Positions 1 through 6,104 are shown, counted from the first letter of the stretch. The stretch is 8,024 nt of DNA from Ruminococcaceae bacterium UBA2806 (GCA_002351795.1 DEHG01000029.1:6003-14026); one strand, 5' to 3'. The notes: a model not told the origin generated them from the sequence alone. A program made the numbers and translations.

Positions 1-749
1 ATAGCCTCTCCTTTTGCAAGACCCATTTTTTCACCCTCACGCCGTGCGTATCCAAGTGCAGAAGCTTCATCATGAAGTCGTTTTTCACGGTAGAATGCCT
101 GGGCTTTAAGCTGTTCATCAGCGTTCAGTTCTCTTAATTTAACGATAGTCTGTTTTACTTCGGGAATAGTAGTCTGATCCTGAATATCCATAAGATCACC
201 CTCCGTTTCTGCATTAATAAGATTCAGCCAGTCTTCCATTCGTTTTTTATTCTGTTTTTTGCTTAGCTTTTTAAGTTCAAAAAAATGTATCGCAAGCTTA
301 TCGGAAAGAACGATATGCCTGTCCTTTTCCATGACCTGAAAATGGGAATGATATTCATTGCAGTTGAAAATATTGAAATTAACGATATTTATGCAAATTG
401 TCTGCTTTAATTCGTCATATTCATCTCCGGAAGAAAGCTCCTCGGAAAATATTTTAGACCAATAAAACAATGTTCTGTCATTATAGTAAGGCTCAGAGTT
501 GACCTGTATTTCGATATTGACGATAGAATCATTTATCTTCATTTTAAGATCAAGTCTGCTGAATTTCAGATCAATAAATGCAGGAACCAATTCAACATTA
601 TCAATCAGTATTTTTTGTATGCTTTTAGGCGGAAGCTCAAGAAGATCCTCTAAAAATGTTTTTATAATATCTTCGTTCCTGACATCACCAAAAATACGCT
701 TGAATATAATGTCAAGTTTTAGTTTCAGTATTTTTTCATCTCTGTTCAT
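1..749 (-). CDS. PD-(D/E)XK nuclease-family transposase (Rpn/YhgA-like), 3' end outside window
   Basis: The frame stays open from an ATG at 749 to the window edge, giving the first 249 residues. Residues 11-21 (KLDIIFKRIFG) match the entry motif typical of this family. The putative nuclease core follows, with D67 in SRLDLK and E80-x-Q82 in VNIEIQ, then DRTLFYWSKIF (91-101) and GDEYDELKQTICINIVNF (108-125). I recognise this as the PDDEXK_2/Rpn pattern (D...ExQ active site). Residues 198-249 are a charged helical region ending in Gly-rich KMGLAKGEA, the usual start of the repetitive tail of these proteins. Known family members are metal-dependent DNA nucleases linked to RecA-independent recombination, usually scattered in many copies per genome. 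An in-frame stop five codons upstream leaves ATG 749 as the natural start, though its Shine-Dalgarno sequence (GGGA, 4 nt away) is weak. The family call is firm; activity and mobility are inferred. Confidence 0.88.
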   Translation of the reverse strand, partial: MNRDEKILKLKLDIIFKRIFGDVRNEDIIKTFLEDLLELPPKSIQKILIDNVELVPAFIDLKFSRLDLKMKINDSIVNIEIQVNSEPYYNDRTLFYWSKIFSEELSSGDEYDELKQTICINIVNFNIFNCNEYHSHFQVMEKDRHIVLSDKLAIHFFELKKLSKKQNKKRMEDWLNLINAETEGDLMDIQDQTTIPEVKQTIVKLRELNADEQLKAQAFYREKRLHDEASALGYARREGEKMGLAKGEA

Positions 750-776
750 ATAATCCCGGCTTTACTTTTTTAGTAC

Positions 777-805
777 ATTATATCATATTTAAAGATAAAA
801 TACAA
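777..805 (-). promoter_or_regulatory. Sigma-A promoter with extended -10 for the transposase-family gene
   Basis: Read on the minus strand, a -35 box TTGTAT (805-800) is followed by a 17-bp spacer and a perfect -10 TATAAT (782-777). TG one base upstream of the -10 makes it an extended -10. Transcription would start near 770, leaving a leader of about 20 nt before the ATG at 749. The -35 matches the consensus only in its first three bases. The unit therefore appears to be independent of the amylase gene upstream. Confidence 0.7.
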
Positions 806-821
806 TACATCCATATTACAG

Positions 822-860
822 AAAATCCCTCCTCTCCCGAAAATAAGGGGAGAGGAAGGG
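822..860 (-). terminator. Rho-independent terminator of the GH13 gene
   Basis: Arms 827-838 and 848-860 form a 12-bp GC-rich stem with one bulged base (856). In RNA sense it is followed by the short tract AUUUUC (826-821). It begins 5 nt after the amylase stop codon (TAA, 868-866). The U tract is short, so termination may be incomplete, but the stem is strong. Confidence 0.75.
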
Positions 861-865
861 AACTA

Positions 866-2503
866 TTATCCTATTTTTTCAAATCTCGGAACCTGCTTGC
901 CGTCAACATCGACATATTGATAGAAAATCGAAACAGGTCTTGACCAGATTCGCCCGTCGCTTCCTGCCTCCTTGTAGATAACAAATTCCTCAGAGGTTTC
1001 CGTATCTTTGGCAATGCATATAAATTCATATATGCCGCCCTTGAAATGACGGTACAAGCCTTTTTCGCCTATTTCGGGAAGCGGCCTGATCTCGTTTTCT
1101 TCTGTGCTTTGTCCTGCGTCAGTATCAGTTTCTATAGTACCGCTGTCAGGGTATTCGGGGGCATCTCCGCCTGTCAGTACAAGAACTCTCGTTCCGTGAG
1201 CAGGAATGGTGATATTCGCATAACAGCCGTTTACATCATAAACTGTCTTTCCGTCAAATACGTCATACAGTTTTACGCCGCCGTCTGTATTGAACCCGAG
1301 GTCAAAATCATTTGCTGAAAGGTTTACTGCAATATAAACTGTTTCATCCTCAAATTTGCGCTTGAAAACAAGCTGTTCATTCCTTATGACCTTGTTTTCA
1401 AAGCTTCCGTATTTAAGAGCCTTGTATTTTCTGCGTACTGCACCTAAACGGCAGACATGACGGTAAAGCTCGTTATCCTCGATATCGCTTACATCAACAC
1501 AGGGACGAAGCGGGTAATCATGGTCGGTATTGTTTTTCTGTCCTTTGATGCCCCATTCACTTCCGTAATAGACAGAGGGAACTCCGGGCATGAAATACAG
1601 CAGTGTATAGCAGTTTTTAACGTTTTCAAATTCTTTTACTGTGCTTGCAACACGGTTCACATCATGATTGTCAACAAAATTATAGGTGTAAATGTTGTGA
1701 TAAATACCGCCGTTTGCAAACTGTCTGTTGAGCGAATGAGCTATTTCAAAGTAATTGTGATCGTTGTGCGATGAATAAATGCCCTTATAGCATTCATAGT
1801 TTGTGCAGGAATCAAGCAGATCGGGATTTGCAAGTCTTGCATAATCTCCATGGATTATTTCTCCCATGAGCCAGAACTGCGGATCTCTGTCCTTGCAGAA
1901 GTGCTTGAGATCCCTCAGGAAATCCTGATCCATGCAGTATGCAACATCAAGACGCAGACCGTCGATGCCGAATTTATCCATCCACATTGCAACAGCGTCA
2001 AAGATATGCTTCTTGACATCAGGGTGGCGCAGATTCAGCTTTACAAGGTCATAGTTGCCTTCCCAGCCCTCATACCAGAAGGGATCGCCCCAGGGACTGC
2101 TCCCGCCGAAGTTCACGTTCTGAAACCATGAACAATACGGTGAACCCTGCTTTTTCTCCTGAATATCCTTGAATGCCCAGAAGCCTCTGCCGACATGATT
2201 GAAAACGCCGTCAAGAACGACCTTTATGCCGTTTTCATGAAGAGCCTGACAGACCTTGGCAAAGCTTTCATTGTCACCGAGACGATTATCAATGTTGTAA
2301 TAATCGTTTGTATCGTATCCGTGAGTGGTGGACATAAACACAGGACCAAAATAAACGGCGTTTACATTCATCTCTTTAAGGTGGGGGATAAAGTCGATAA
2401 TCTTATCGAGACGGTGTACAAGATTGCCGTCATTGATCCTCGGAGCACCGCAGAAACCAAGCGGATAGATATGATAGAATACAGATTCGTTTACCCAATA
2501 CAT
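866..2503 (-). CDS. GH13 alpha-amylase-family glycosidase with C-terminal DUF1653 domain
   Basis: The product has 545 residues. All GH13 landmarks are present: motif I DGVFNH (98-103), motif II DGLRLDVAY with R184 and nucleophile D186, motif III with acid/base E215 in LMGEII, and motif IV FVDNHD with H280 and the transition-state Asp D281. The barrel starts at residue 1 (YWVNESVFYHIYPLGF), so there is no N-terminal CBM34-type domain as in neopullulanases and cyclomaltodextrinases. A beta-sandwich domain C spans about 365-445. There is no signal peptide, so the enzyme is probably cytoplasmic and acts on imported maltodextrins. An acidic linker (446-479) leads to residues 480-545, which match DUF1653 (LYRHFKGGIYEF, EEFVIYKEAG, IWSRPVSIF, VPRFEKIG). 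The ATG at 2503 is preferred over an in-frame upstream ATG at 2575 because AAGGAA (2516-2511) lies 7 nt before it and the fold begins there. Substrate and GH13 subfamily cannot be settled from sequence alone; the family call is secure. Confidence 0.95.
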   Translation of the reverse strand: MYWVNESVFYHIYPLGFCGAPRINDGNLVHRLDKIIDFIPHLKEMNVNAVYFGPVFMSTTHGYDTNDYYNIDNRLGDNESFAKVCQALHENGIKVVLDGVFNHVGRGFWAFKDIQEKKQGSPYCSWFQNVNFGGSSPWGDPFWYEGWEGNYDLVKLNLRHPDVKKHIFDAVAMWMDKFGIDGLRLDVAYCMDQDFLRDLKHFCKDRDPQFWLMGEIIHGDYARLANPDLLDSCTNYECYKGIYSSHNDHNYFEIAHSLNRQFANGGIYHNIYTYNFVDNHDVNRVASTVKEFENVKNCYTLLYFMPGVPSVYYGSEWGIKGQKNNTDHDYPLRPCVDVSDIEDNELYRHVCRLGAVRRKYKALKYGSFENKVIRNEQLVFKRKFEDETVYIAVNLSANDFDLGFNTDGGVKLYDVFDGKTVYDVNGCYANITIPAHGTRVLVLTGGDAPEYPDSGTIETDTDAGQSTEENEIRPLPEIGEKGLYRHFKGGIYEFICIAKDTETSEEFVIYKEAGSDGRIWSRPVSIFYQYVDVDGKQVPRFEKIG

Positions 2504-2615
2504 AATAATCTTCCTTTCTCCTTTTATACACTGATAATTGTGCAGAACCGTATTATTCCCTGTACGGATATACACAGATTATAAAGAACAATAGTCTTAT
2601 TTATTGAACTTTTAA

Positions 2616-2644
2616 ATTATAGCATACTTCACTAAGAAATGCAA
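2616..2644 (-). promoter_or_regulatory. Sigma-A promoter with extended -10 for the GH13 gene
   Basis: On the minus strand, -35 TTGCAT (2644-2639), a 17-bp spacer and -10 TATAAT (2621-2616) preceded by TGC (extended -10). The predicted start near 2609 gives a leader of about 105 nt before ATG 2503. That leader contains the inverted repeat CCGTA...TACGG (2567-2548), a possible operator or small hairpin. I did not find a convincing CcpA cre site. Confidence 0.7.
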
Positions 2645-2732
2645 TGGTTTTTACTGTTTTTTGTTGAAAATAACACTTTTGTTATTATTATGGATATAAT
2701 ATGGCAGTAAATTGTTATGAATACTGTTTCAG

Positions 2733-2769
2733 AAAAAATCACCTCTGTGCAGTGAATACACAGAGGTGA
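2733..2769 (-). terminator. Rho-independent terminator of the zinc-ribbon membrane protein gene
   Basis: A perfect 11-bp inverted repeat (TCACCTCTGTG at 2739-2749 and its complement at 2759-2769) with a 9-nt loop. In RNA sense it is followed by six U (2738-2733). It starts 6 nt after the stop codon of the gene ending at 2776. This is a textbook intrinsic terminator and separates that gene from the amylase unit downstream. Confidence 0.93.
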
Positions 2770-2775
2770 AAGTGA

Positions 2776-5562
2776 TCAGATTTTTGCTTTGAATGTTGAG
2801 AGAACGTCCTTACAGAAGTCTTTGCTTGCCTGATATCTTGTTGATGCCTTCTGATTTGAACCGTCAAACCTTACGTCTGTCGGATAGATAACAATGATTA
2901 TATATTTTGCTGTATCATAAAGTACATCTTTTTTGGGATAGTTGGATTCCTTATAATCAGCATGGTTTATACATTGAATAGTATAGACCCAGCCGTTTCC
3001 GGTATGCTTTGTTTTATCAAGATCATAGTTGTACTTATCATACAGTGTAATACTGTCATCTCTTTTTTCAAAGAATATTTCCGTATCAGTAGGCAAAGGC
3101 ATATTGATCGAGAAATAATCTGTTTCGAGTAACTTGGTCTTTTCCTCATTTCCGCCGGATTTTGAAGTTTCTTCCTTTGAGGATTCTTCAGCCTTGGAGG
3201 ATTCCTCTTTTGAAGATTCTTCCTTCTTTGATTCTTCTTTCTTTGATTCTTCCTTGCTTGTTTCAGAGGTCTGCTTGGAAGTGCCGAAATCTGTCACGCT
3301 CTTGTAATCGTTAAGGTTGGCGGTAATTACCTTAGCTTCAAGCTCATTGTAGCTCTTGTAGCCCTTAAAGTAGCTTGATGATCTTTCGGGTGAAACAGAT
3401 TCGTAAGGTCTGTTTATATCATTGAGATCTAATTCATATGTACCGTCGCTGAGCTTAGCAATATCATTGAACTTGCAATAAGTCCAGTAGGTATATGAGA
3501 TAGTCTTCTTGTCATAATCCTTTGTTTCAACAGTTGCTTCATATATAAGATAGAACATATGGTTGCGTTCGCTTCCGTATGTACCCTTGTCAGCCTTGCC
3601 CTCCTTGAGGTTGAGAAGGATAATTCCCTTATAATCAAGCTTAGTGATCTTTTCGTTTTCGCCTGTGATCTCGGACTTGATAATATCCTCGCCCTCATTC
3701 TTCATTGTTGTAAGGGTTTCCTCGGGGATTTCCTTGGTATCAGTTACATATTCGGGAAGTGTGCTGACTGTATATACTTTCTTGTCAGAGCTTGGCTTCT
3801 TTGAATATTCAGACTTGCAGTATTCTTCAAGATCCTTTCCATAGGGAGCCGTTACTTTTACTGTAATCTTATCTCCGTTTTTGATACCCTCTTTTTTATC
3901 AAGAGTATAATTGAGATAGTAGCTTCCGTTTTTCTTGATTTCTGCTTTACCGTTTGGTGAGTAGCCGGAATATTCAATTTCGATATCGCTGAACGGGTCA
4001 AAGGATTCCATATCTCCGAGACCGTTTACTTTAAAGTCTTTTCCTGTTGTTGAAGGAACAGAACCGATATTGTCAACACAGTATTTTGCAAGGTTGTCGC
4101 CGTATGGTGCGGTAACTGTTACATGGATGGTATCGCCGTTTTTAAGGCCTGATGTTTTGCTGAATTTATAATTGAGCTGATAGTTGCTGCTTTCGATCTC
4201 AGGTACGCCGTTTCCGTCATAGCCTATGTATTTGATCGAGAGACCTTCAAACGGGTCGAAGGTGCCTACAGTTTTCAGGTCTGCAACTGTTAATTCTGTT
4301 TCGGAATCATCCAGGTCAACCTTAATAGCAGTCTGGAGTGCTTCCTTTGTTGACTGTCCGATATTCCATTTAAGCTTTACGACATCTCCGTTAGAAAGAC
4401 CTGATGTTTTGCTGAAGCTTATATCATATTTTACATTGCTAATTATTCTTTCGCAAGGATCGGTCGTCAGATCCCATGAATAGCTGATCGGGTTTGCGGC
4501 CGGATTATTGTATTTCAGCTTTCCGCCCCAGTCTGCACGGAATTTATCGGAGTTAAATGAATAGTCAAGCTCGCCGTAACCGTTATAGCCTGTGTAATTG
4601 ACTTCTACATAATCTGCAAGCCTGATCTTTGGAGTCAAATTTGCAACTATTACAATTATGACGATAATAACGACAAGTGCAGCGGCAGCAGCACCGATAA
4701 TTGTAAGAGTCTTTTTATTCATAGGCTTTTTAACAGCAGCACCGGCTGCAGCGGGAACAACGGGAGCAGCAGGAACAGATGATGCAGGAGAACTTGCGGG
4801 AGCAGGTGACGGAGCAGCTGAGGGAGCAGAGGGAGCGGCAGGAGTTTCACCGATCTTGTTTCCGCATTTAGGACAGAACTTTGCGCCCGGATTAAGTATA
4901 TTTCCGCAGGAACATTTAAGTACGTCCGGCTTCGGGGCTTCCTCTGTTTTAGCAGCCGGCTTTTCACCGACTTTGTTTCCGCATTTCGGACAGAATTTTG
5001 CACCAGGATTAAGCTTGTTTCCGCAGCTGCAGATCAATGAATCGGCAGGTGCAGGAGCAGAGGTGTTTTCAGGTACCTCATTTTTGTTCTCTTCTTTTTT
5101 CGGTTCCGGTTTTGGTTCTTCTTTTTTCGGTTCGGGCTTTGGTTCTTCTTTTTTCGGTTCCGGTTTTGGCTCGGCTTTTGTCGGTACAGGAATCGGTGCA
5201 GGTGCAGGCGTCGGAATCGGAGCGGGTGCAGGAGCTGCGACCGGCATGGATGCTTTTGCGGATGTATCGGAAGACTGAATTTTTTTGCCGCATACATTGC
5301 AGAACTTCATGCCCGGTTTAAGCTTGTTTCCGCAGGTGCAGGTAAGGTCTTTTTCCTGTGCGGCAGTTTCGTCTTTTGGTGCATTGCTGCTTTGAACCAT
5401 AAAAGTACCGCATGAGGGGCAGAATTTTACCCCGTCATTCAGCAAATTGCCGCATTTTTCACATTTCTTTTGTGGCGGAGTCACAGTTTCGGTTTTTTTG
5501 CCGCATGATGGGCAAAACTTTACGCCGTCTTTGACTTCGGAACCACAGTGCTTACAAATCAC
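2776..5562 (-). CDS. Five-zinc-ribbon single-pass membrane protein with triplicated extracytoplasmic module
   Basis: I do not recognise a named gene. The 928-residue product has five Cys4 zinc ribbons: C3/C6/C17/C20, C34/C37/C48/C51, C75/C77/C88/C91, C178/C180/C191/C194 and C217/C219/C230/C233. An Ala/Pro/Lys/Glu-rich linker (about 100-170) interrupts them. One hydrophobic segment at 285-308 follows basic KKPMNKK, so the ribbons should be cytoplasmic and the rest outside. A module occurs three times (about 316-430, 435-515, 521-600), with conserved YxGYxxxG, GLKNGD and TAPYG; the first copy is divergent and expanded. Residues 610-758 form an unidentified domain, 765-803 a Ser/Lys/Glu-rich spacer, and 810-928 a C-terminal domain beginning FSINMPLP. 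The layout recalls TcaA/YvbJ-like envelope proteins, but I cannot show homology beyond the ribbons and topology. The start is GTG with AAGGAGG (5576-5570) 7 nt upstream. It is a one-gene unit with its own promoter and terminator. An envelope-sensing or scaffolding role is only inferred. Confidence 0.92.
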   Translation of the reverse strand: MICKHCGSEVKDGVKFCPSCGKKTETVTPPQKKCEKCGNLLNDGVKFCPSCGTFMVQSSNAPKDETAAQEKDLTCTCGNKLKPGMKFCNVCGKKIQSSDTSAKASMPVAAPAPAPIPTPAPAPIPVPTKAEPKPEPKKEEPKPEPKKEEPKPEPKKEENKNEVPENTSAPAPADSLICSCGNKLNPGAKFCPKCGNKVGEKPAAKTEEAPKPDVLKCSCGNILNPGAKFCPKCGNKIGETPAAPSAPSAAPSPAPASSPASSVPAAPVVPAAAGAAVKKPMNKKTLTIIGAAAAALVVIIVIIVIVANLTPKIRLADYVEVNYTGYNGYGELDYSFNSDKFRADWGGKLKYNNPAANPISYSWDLTTDPCERIISNVKYDISFSKTSGLSNGDVVKLKWNIGQSTKEALQTAIKVDLDDSETELTVADLKTVGTFDPFEGLSIKYIGYDGNGVPEIESSNYQLNYKFSKTSGLKNGDTIHVTVTAPYGDNLAKYCVDNIGSVPSTTGKDFKVNGLGDMESFDPFSDIEIEYSGYSPNGKAEIKKNGSYYLNYTLDKKEGIKNGDKITVKVTAPYGKDLEEYCKSEYSKKPSSDKKVYTVSTLPEYVTDTKEIPEETLTTMKNEGEDIIKSEITGENEKITKLDYKGIILLNLKEGKADKGTYGSERNHMFYLIYEATVETKDYDKKTISYTYWTYCKFNDIAKLSDGTYELDLNDINRPYESVSPERSSSYFKGYKSYNELEAKVITANLNDYKSVTDFGTSKQTSETSKEESKKEESKKEESSKEESSKAEESSKEETSKSGGNEEKTKLLETDYFSINMPLPTDTEIFFEKRDDSITLYDKYNYDLDKTKHTGNGWVYTIQCINHADYKESNYPKKDVLYDTAKYIIIVIYPTDVRFDGSNQKASTRYQASKDFCKDVLSTFKAKI
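3160..3261 (-). repeat. Low-complexity Ser/Lys/Glu linker repeat inside the zinc-ribbon protein gene
   Basis: Codons 768-801 repeat a short theme built from SKEE, KKEES and ESSKEE. It encodes a highly charged, probably disordered or extended spacer that carries the C-terminal domain away from residues 610-758. Such internally repetitive DNA tends to vary in length between strains. Confidence 0.8.
3763..4617 (-). repeat. Three tandem extracytoplasmic modules (protein-level repeat)
   Basis: Copies cover codons 316-430, 435-515 and 521-600. Copies 2 and 3 align without large gaps: DPFxxLxIxYxGY, then YxLNYxFxK, GLKNGDxIxVxVTAPYG, LxxYC, and closing VxxL. Copy 1 keeps VEVNYTGYNGYG, the GLSNGDVVKLKW segment and TVADLKTV, but has an extra stretch (about 338-370) between the first two strands. 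C495 and C582 sit at equivalent positions in copies 2 and 3. The pattern suggests a small beta-sandwich domain that was duplicated. The family was not identified. Confidence 0.8.
5089..5169 (-). repeat. Three 27-bp tandem repeats encoding PKPEPKKEE
   Basis: Codons 132-158 consist of three consecutive copies of the nine-residue unit PKPEPKKEE, nearly identical at DNA level. They lie in the proline-rich linker between zinc ribbons 3 and 4. Proline alternation suggests an extended, rod-like spacer in the cytoplasm. The copy number could change by slippage or recombination. Confidence 0.9.
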
Positions 5563-5593
5563 AATAATTCCTCCTTCGTTATTGATTAATTAG

Positions 5594-5745
5594 GGAAATG
5601 CTGAATAAAAAGGTTTTTGAAGCTTTGAAGTAAGAAAAAATCGGCTATATGCTGAGCTTCGTGTCTTGCCATTCAGCCCGGTCGGTGTTTATGGCGGATA
5701 TCCGCACTCTTACACTCCAAACGTCAATTATTCATCAGCAATTCC
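5594..5745. mobile_element. Possible degenerate miniature insertion element (IS5-type ends)
   Basis: The left end reads GGAAATGCTGAATAA and the right end, on the opposite strand, GGAATTGCTGATGAATAA. These agree at 10 of the first 11 positions, and the right arm has a 3-base insertion after that. The left flank is TTAG (5590-5593) and the right flank TCAG (5746-5749), which resembles a decayed 4-bp duplication of the YTAR type used by the IS5 group. The ends also recall IS903-type termini (…TGTTGAATAAA). The segment is more GC-rich than its surroundings and contains no transposase ORF. This rests on one copy and on memory of IS ends, so it is tentative. Confidence 0.35.
5635..5680 (-). terminator. 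Terminator-like stem and U6 tract within the leader (tentative)
   Basis: In RNA sense CGGGCUGAAUG (5680-5670) can pair with CAUAUAGCCG (5651-5642), giving about nine base pairs with one bulged G and one A-A mismatch. UUUUUU (5640-5635) follows one nucleotide later. It lies about 72 nt before the GTG start, where an attenuator would sit. The loop is large (18 nt) and a competing GCUGA/UCAGC pairing exists, so strength is doubtful. It could instead be the end region of the possible inserted element. Confidence 0.3.
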
Positions 5746-5898
5746 TCAGGCGATCGTAAAACTATAAAAAAGCATTTATGTACAGAAAAATTTGCTTTGT
5801 TAATTCAGAAACAGGTCTGTTCCGCCATTTCCGTATTACGATCAGCTGTATTGATAATATTATGATTCAGATATACTGATAACTATTACCATAACACT

Positions 5899-5927
5899 AT
5901 TATAAAGGTTAAAAAATGATTAGTCAA
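5899..5927 (-). promoter_or_regulatory. Sigma-A promoter for the zinc-ribbon membrane protein gene
   Basis: On the minus strand, -35 TTGACT (5927-5922; five of six consensus bases), a 17-bp spacer and a perfect -10 TATAAT (5904-5899). The predicted transcription start is near 5892. No comparably good promoter lies closer to the GTG at 5562, so this is the best candidate despite the long leader. Confidence 0.75.
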
Positions 5928-6075
5928 CAGAAAATGAATAAATATAGAATAAAAGCTCATTTTGTGTTTAAAAATGTAAAATATGAAAAATATAAAATAA
6001 TAAATCAAGTAAAATGATGGACTGTAAGCCTGATCCGGATTTATATCTGATTGCAAAAATATTAACGGAAAAGTA
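5928..6075. other. AT-rich spacer between divergent promoters, no gene seen
   Basis: This stretch separates the -35 boxes of the leftward zinc-ribbon promoter and the rightward ylxM promoter. It is strongly AT-rich with many A tracts, which may bend DNA or act as upstream promoter elements. Apart from a short palindrome ATCCGGAT (6033-6040), I see no ORF, RNA gene or clear operator. Confidence 0.6.
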
Positions 6076-6104
6076 TTGACAAGGAATGATAAATATTGTA
6101 TAAT
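6076..6104 (+). promoter_or_regulatory. Perfect consensus sigma-A promoter of the ylxM-ffh operon
   Basis: TTGACA (6076-6081), a 17-bp spacer and TATAAT (6099-6104) match the housekeeping consensus at all twelve positions. AT-rich DNA upstream could add an UP-element effect. Transcription should start near 6111, giving a leader of about 47 nt before ATG 6158. This fits high constitutive expression of an essential secretion operon. Confidence 0.92.

Larger units (their letters stand above)
5563..5892 (-). other. Predicted long (about 330-nt) leader of the zinc-ribbon gene mRNA
   Basis: The distance from the promoter at 5899-5927 to the GTG at 5562 predicts an unusually long untranslated leader. 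It holds a local palindrome, GCGGATATCCGC (5694-5705). It also has two pairs of perfectly complementary 8-mers: 5836-5843 with 5752-5759, and 5821-5828 with 5691-5698. In RNA order these are A, B, A', B', so the two stems cross and would be mutually exclusive or form a pseudoknot. A terminator-like stem plus U6 lies at 5680-5635. I see no known riboswitch consensus and no convincing small ORF. Part of the leader may be an inserted element (5594-5745), which would give a non-regulatory explanation for its length. Confidence 0.45.

Noticed and set aside
2504..2575. Extending the GH13 protein by 24 residues to an upstream ATG at 2575
   Set aside because: The extra residues are not part of the GH13 fold, and a good ribosome binding site (AAGGAA, 7 nt) directly precedes the ATG at 2503.
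2695..2700. TATAAT on the plus strand as a promoter
   Set aside because: There is no -35 at suitable distance and it would point into the 3' end of an oppositely oriented gene with no plus-strand gene beyond.
3160..3261. CRISPR-like or satellite repeat
   Set aside because: The repetition follows codon phase of a Ser/Lys/Glu-rich linker, with no uniform repeats separated by unique spacers.
4658..5278. Long plus-strand open frame (about 206 codons) rich in Ala, Gly, Phe and Ser
   Set aside because: It is antisense to the proline-rich linker and zinc ribbons of the real gene. Its composition is the mirror of that repetitive sequence, and there is no promoter or ribosome binding site of note.
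5766..5798. Stem AAAGCA/TGCTTT followed by T residues on the minus strand as a second terminator in the leader
   Set aside because: Only six weak base pairs close an 18-nt loop, and the T run is part of the stem. It is expected by chance in such AT-rich DNA.
5928..6075. Small RNA or tRNA gene in the AT-rich spacer
   Set aside because: No cloverleaf, no terminator and no conserved RNA motif were visible; only A tracts and one 8-bp palindrome.
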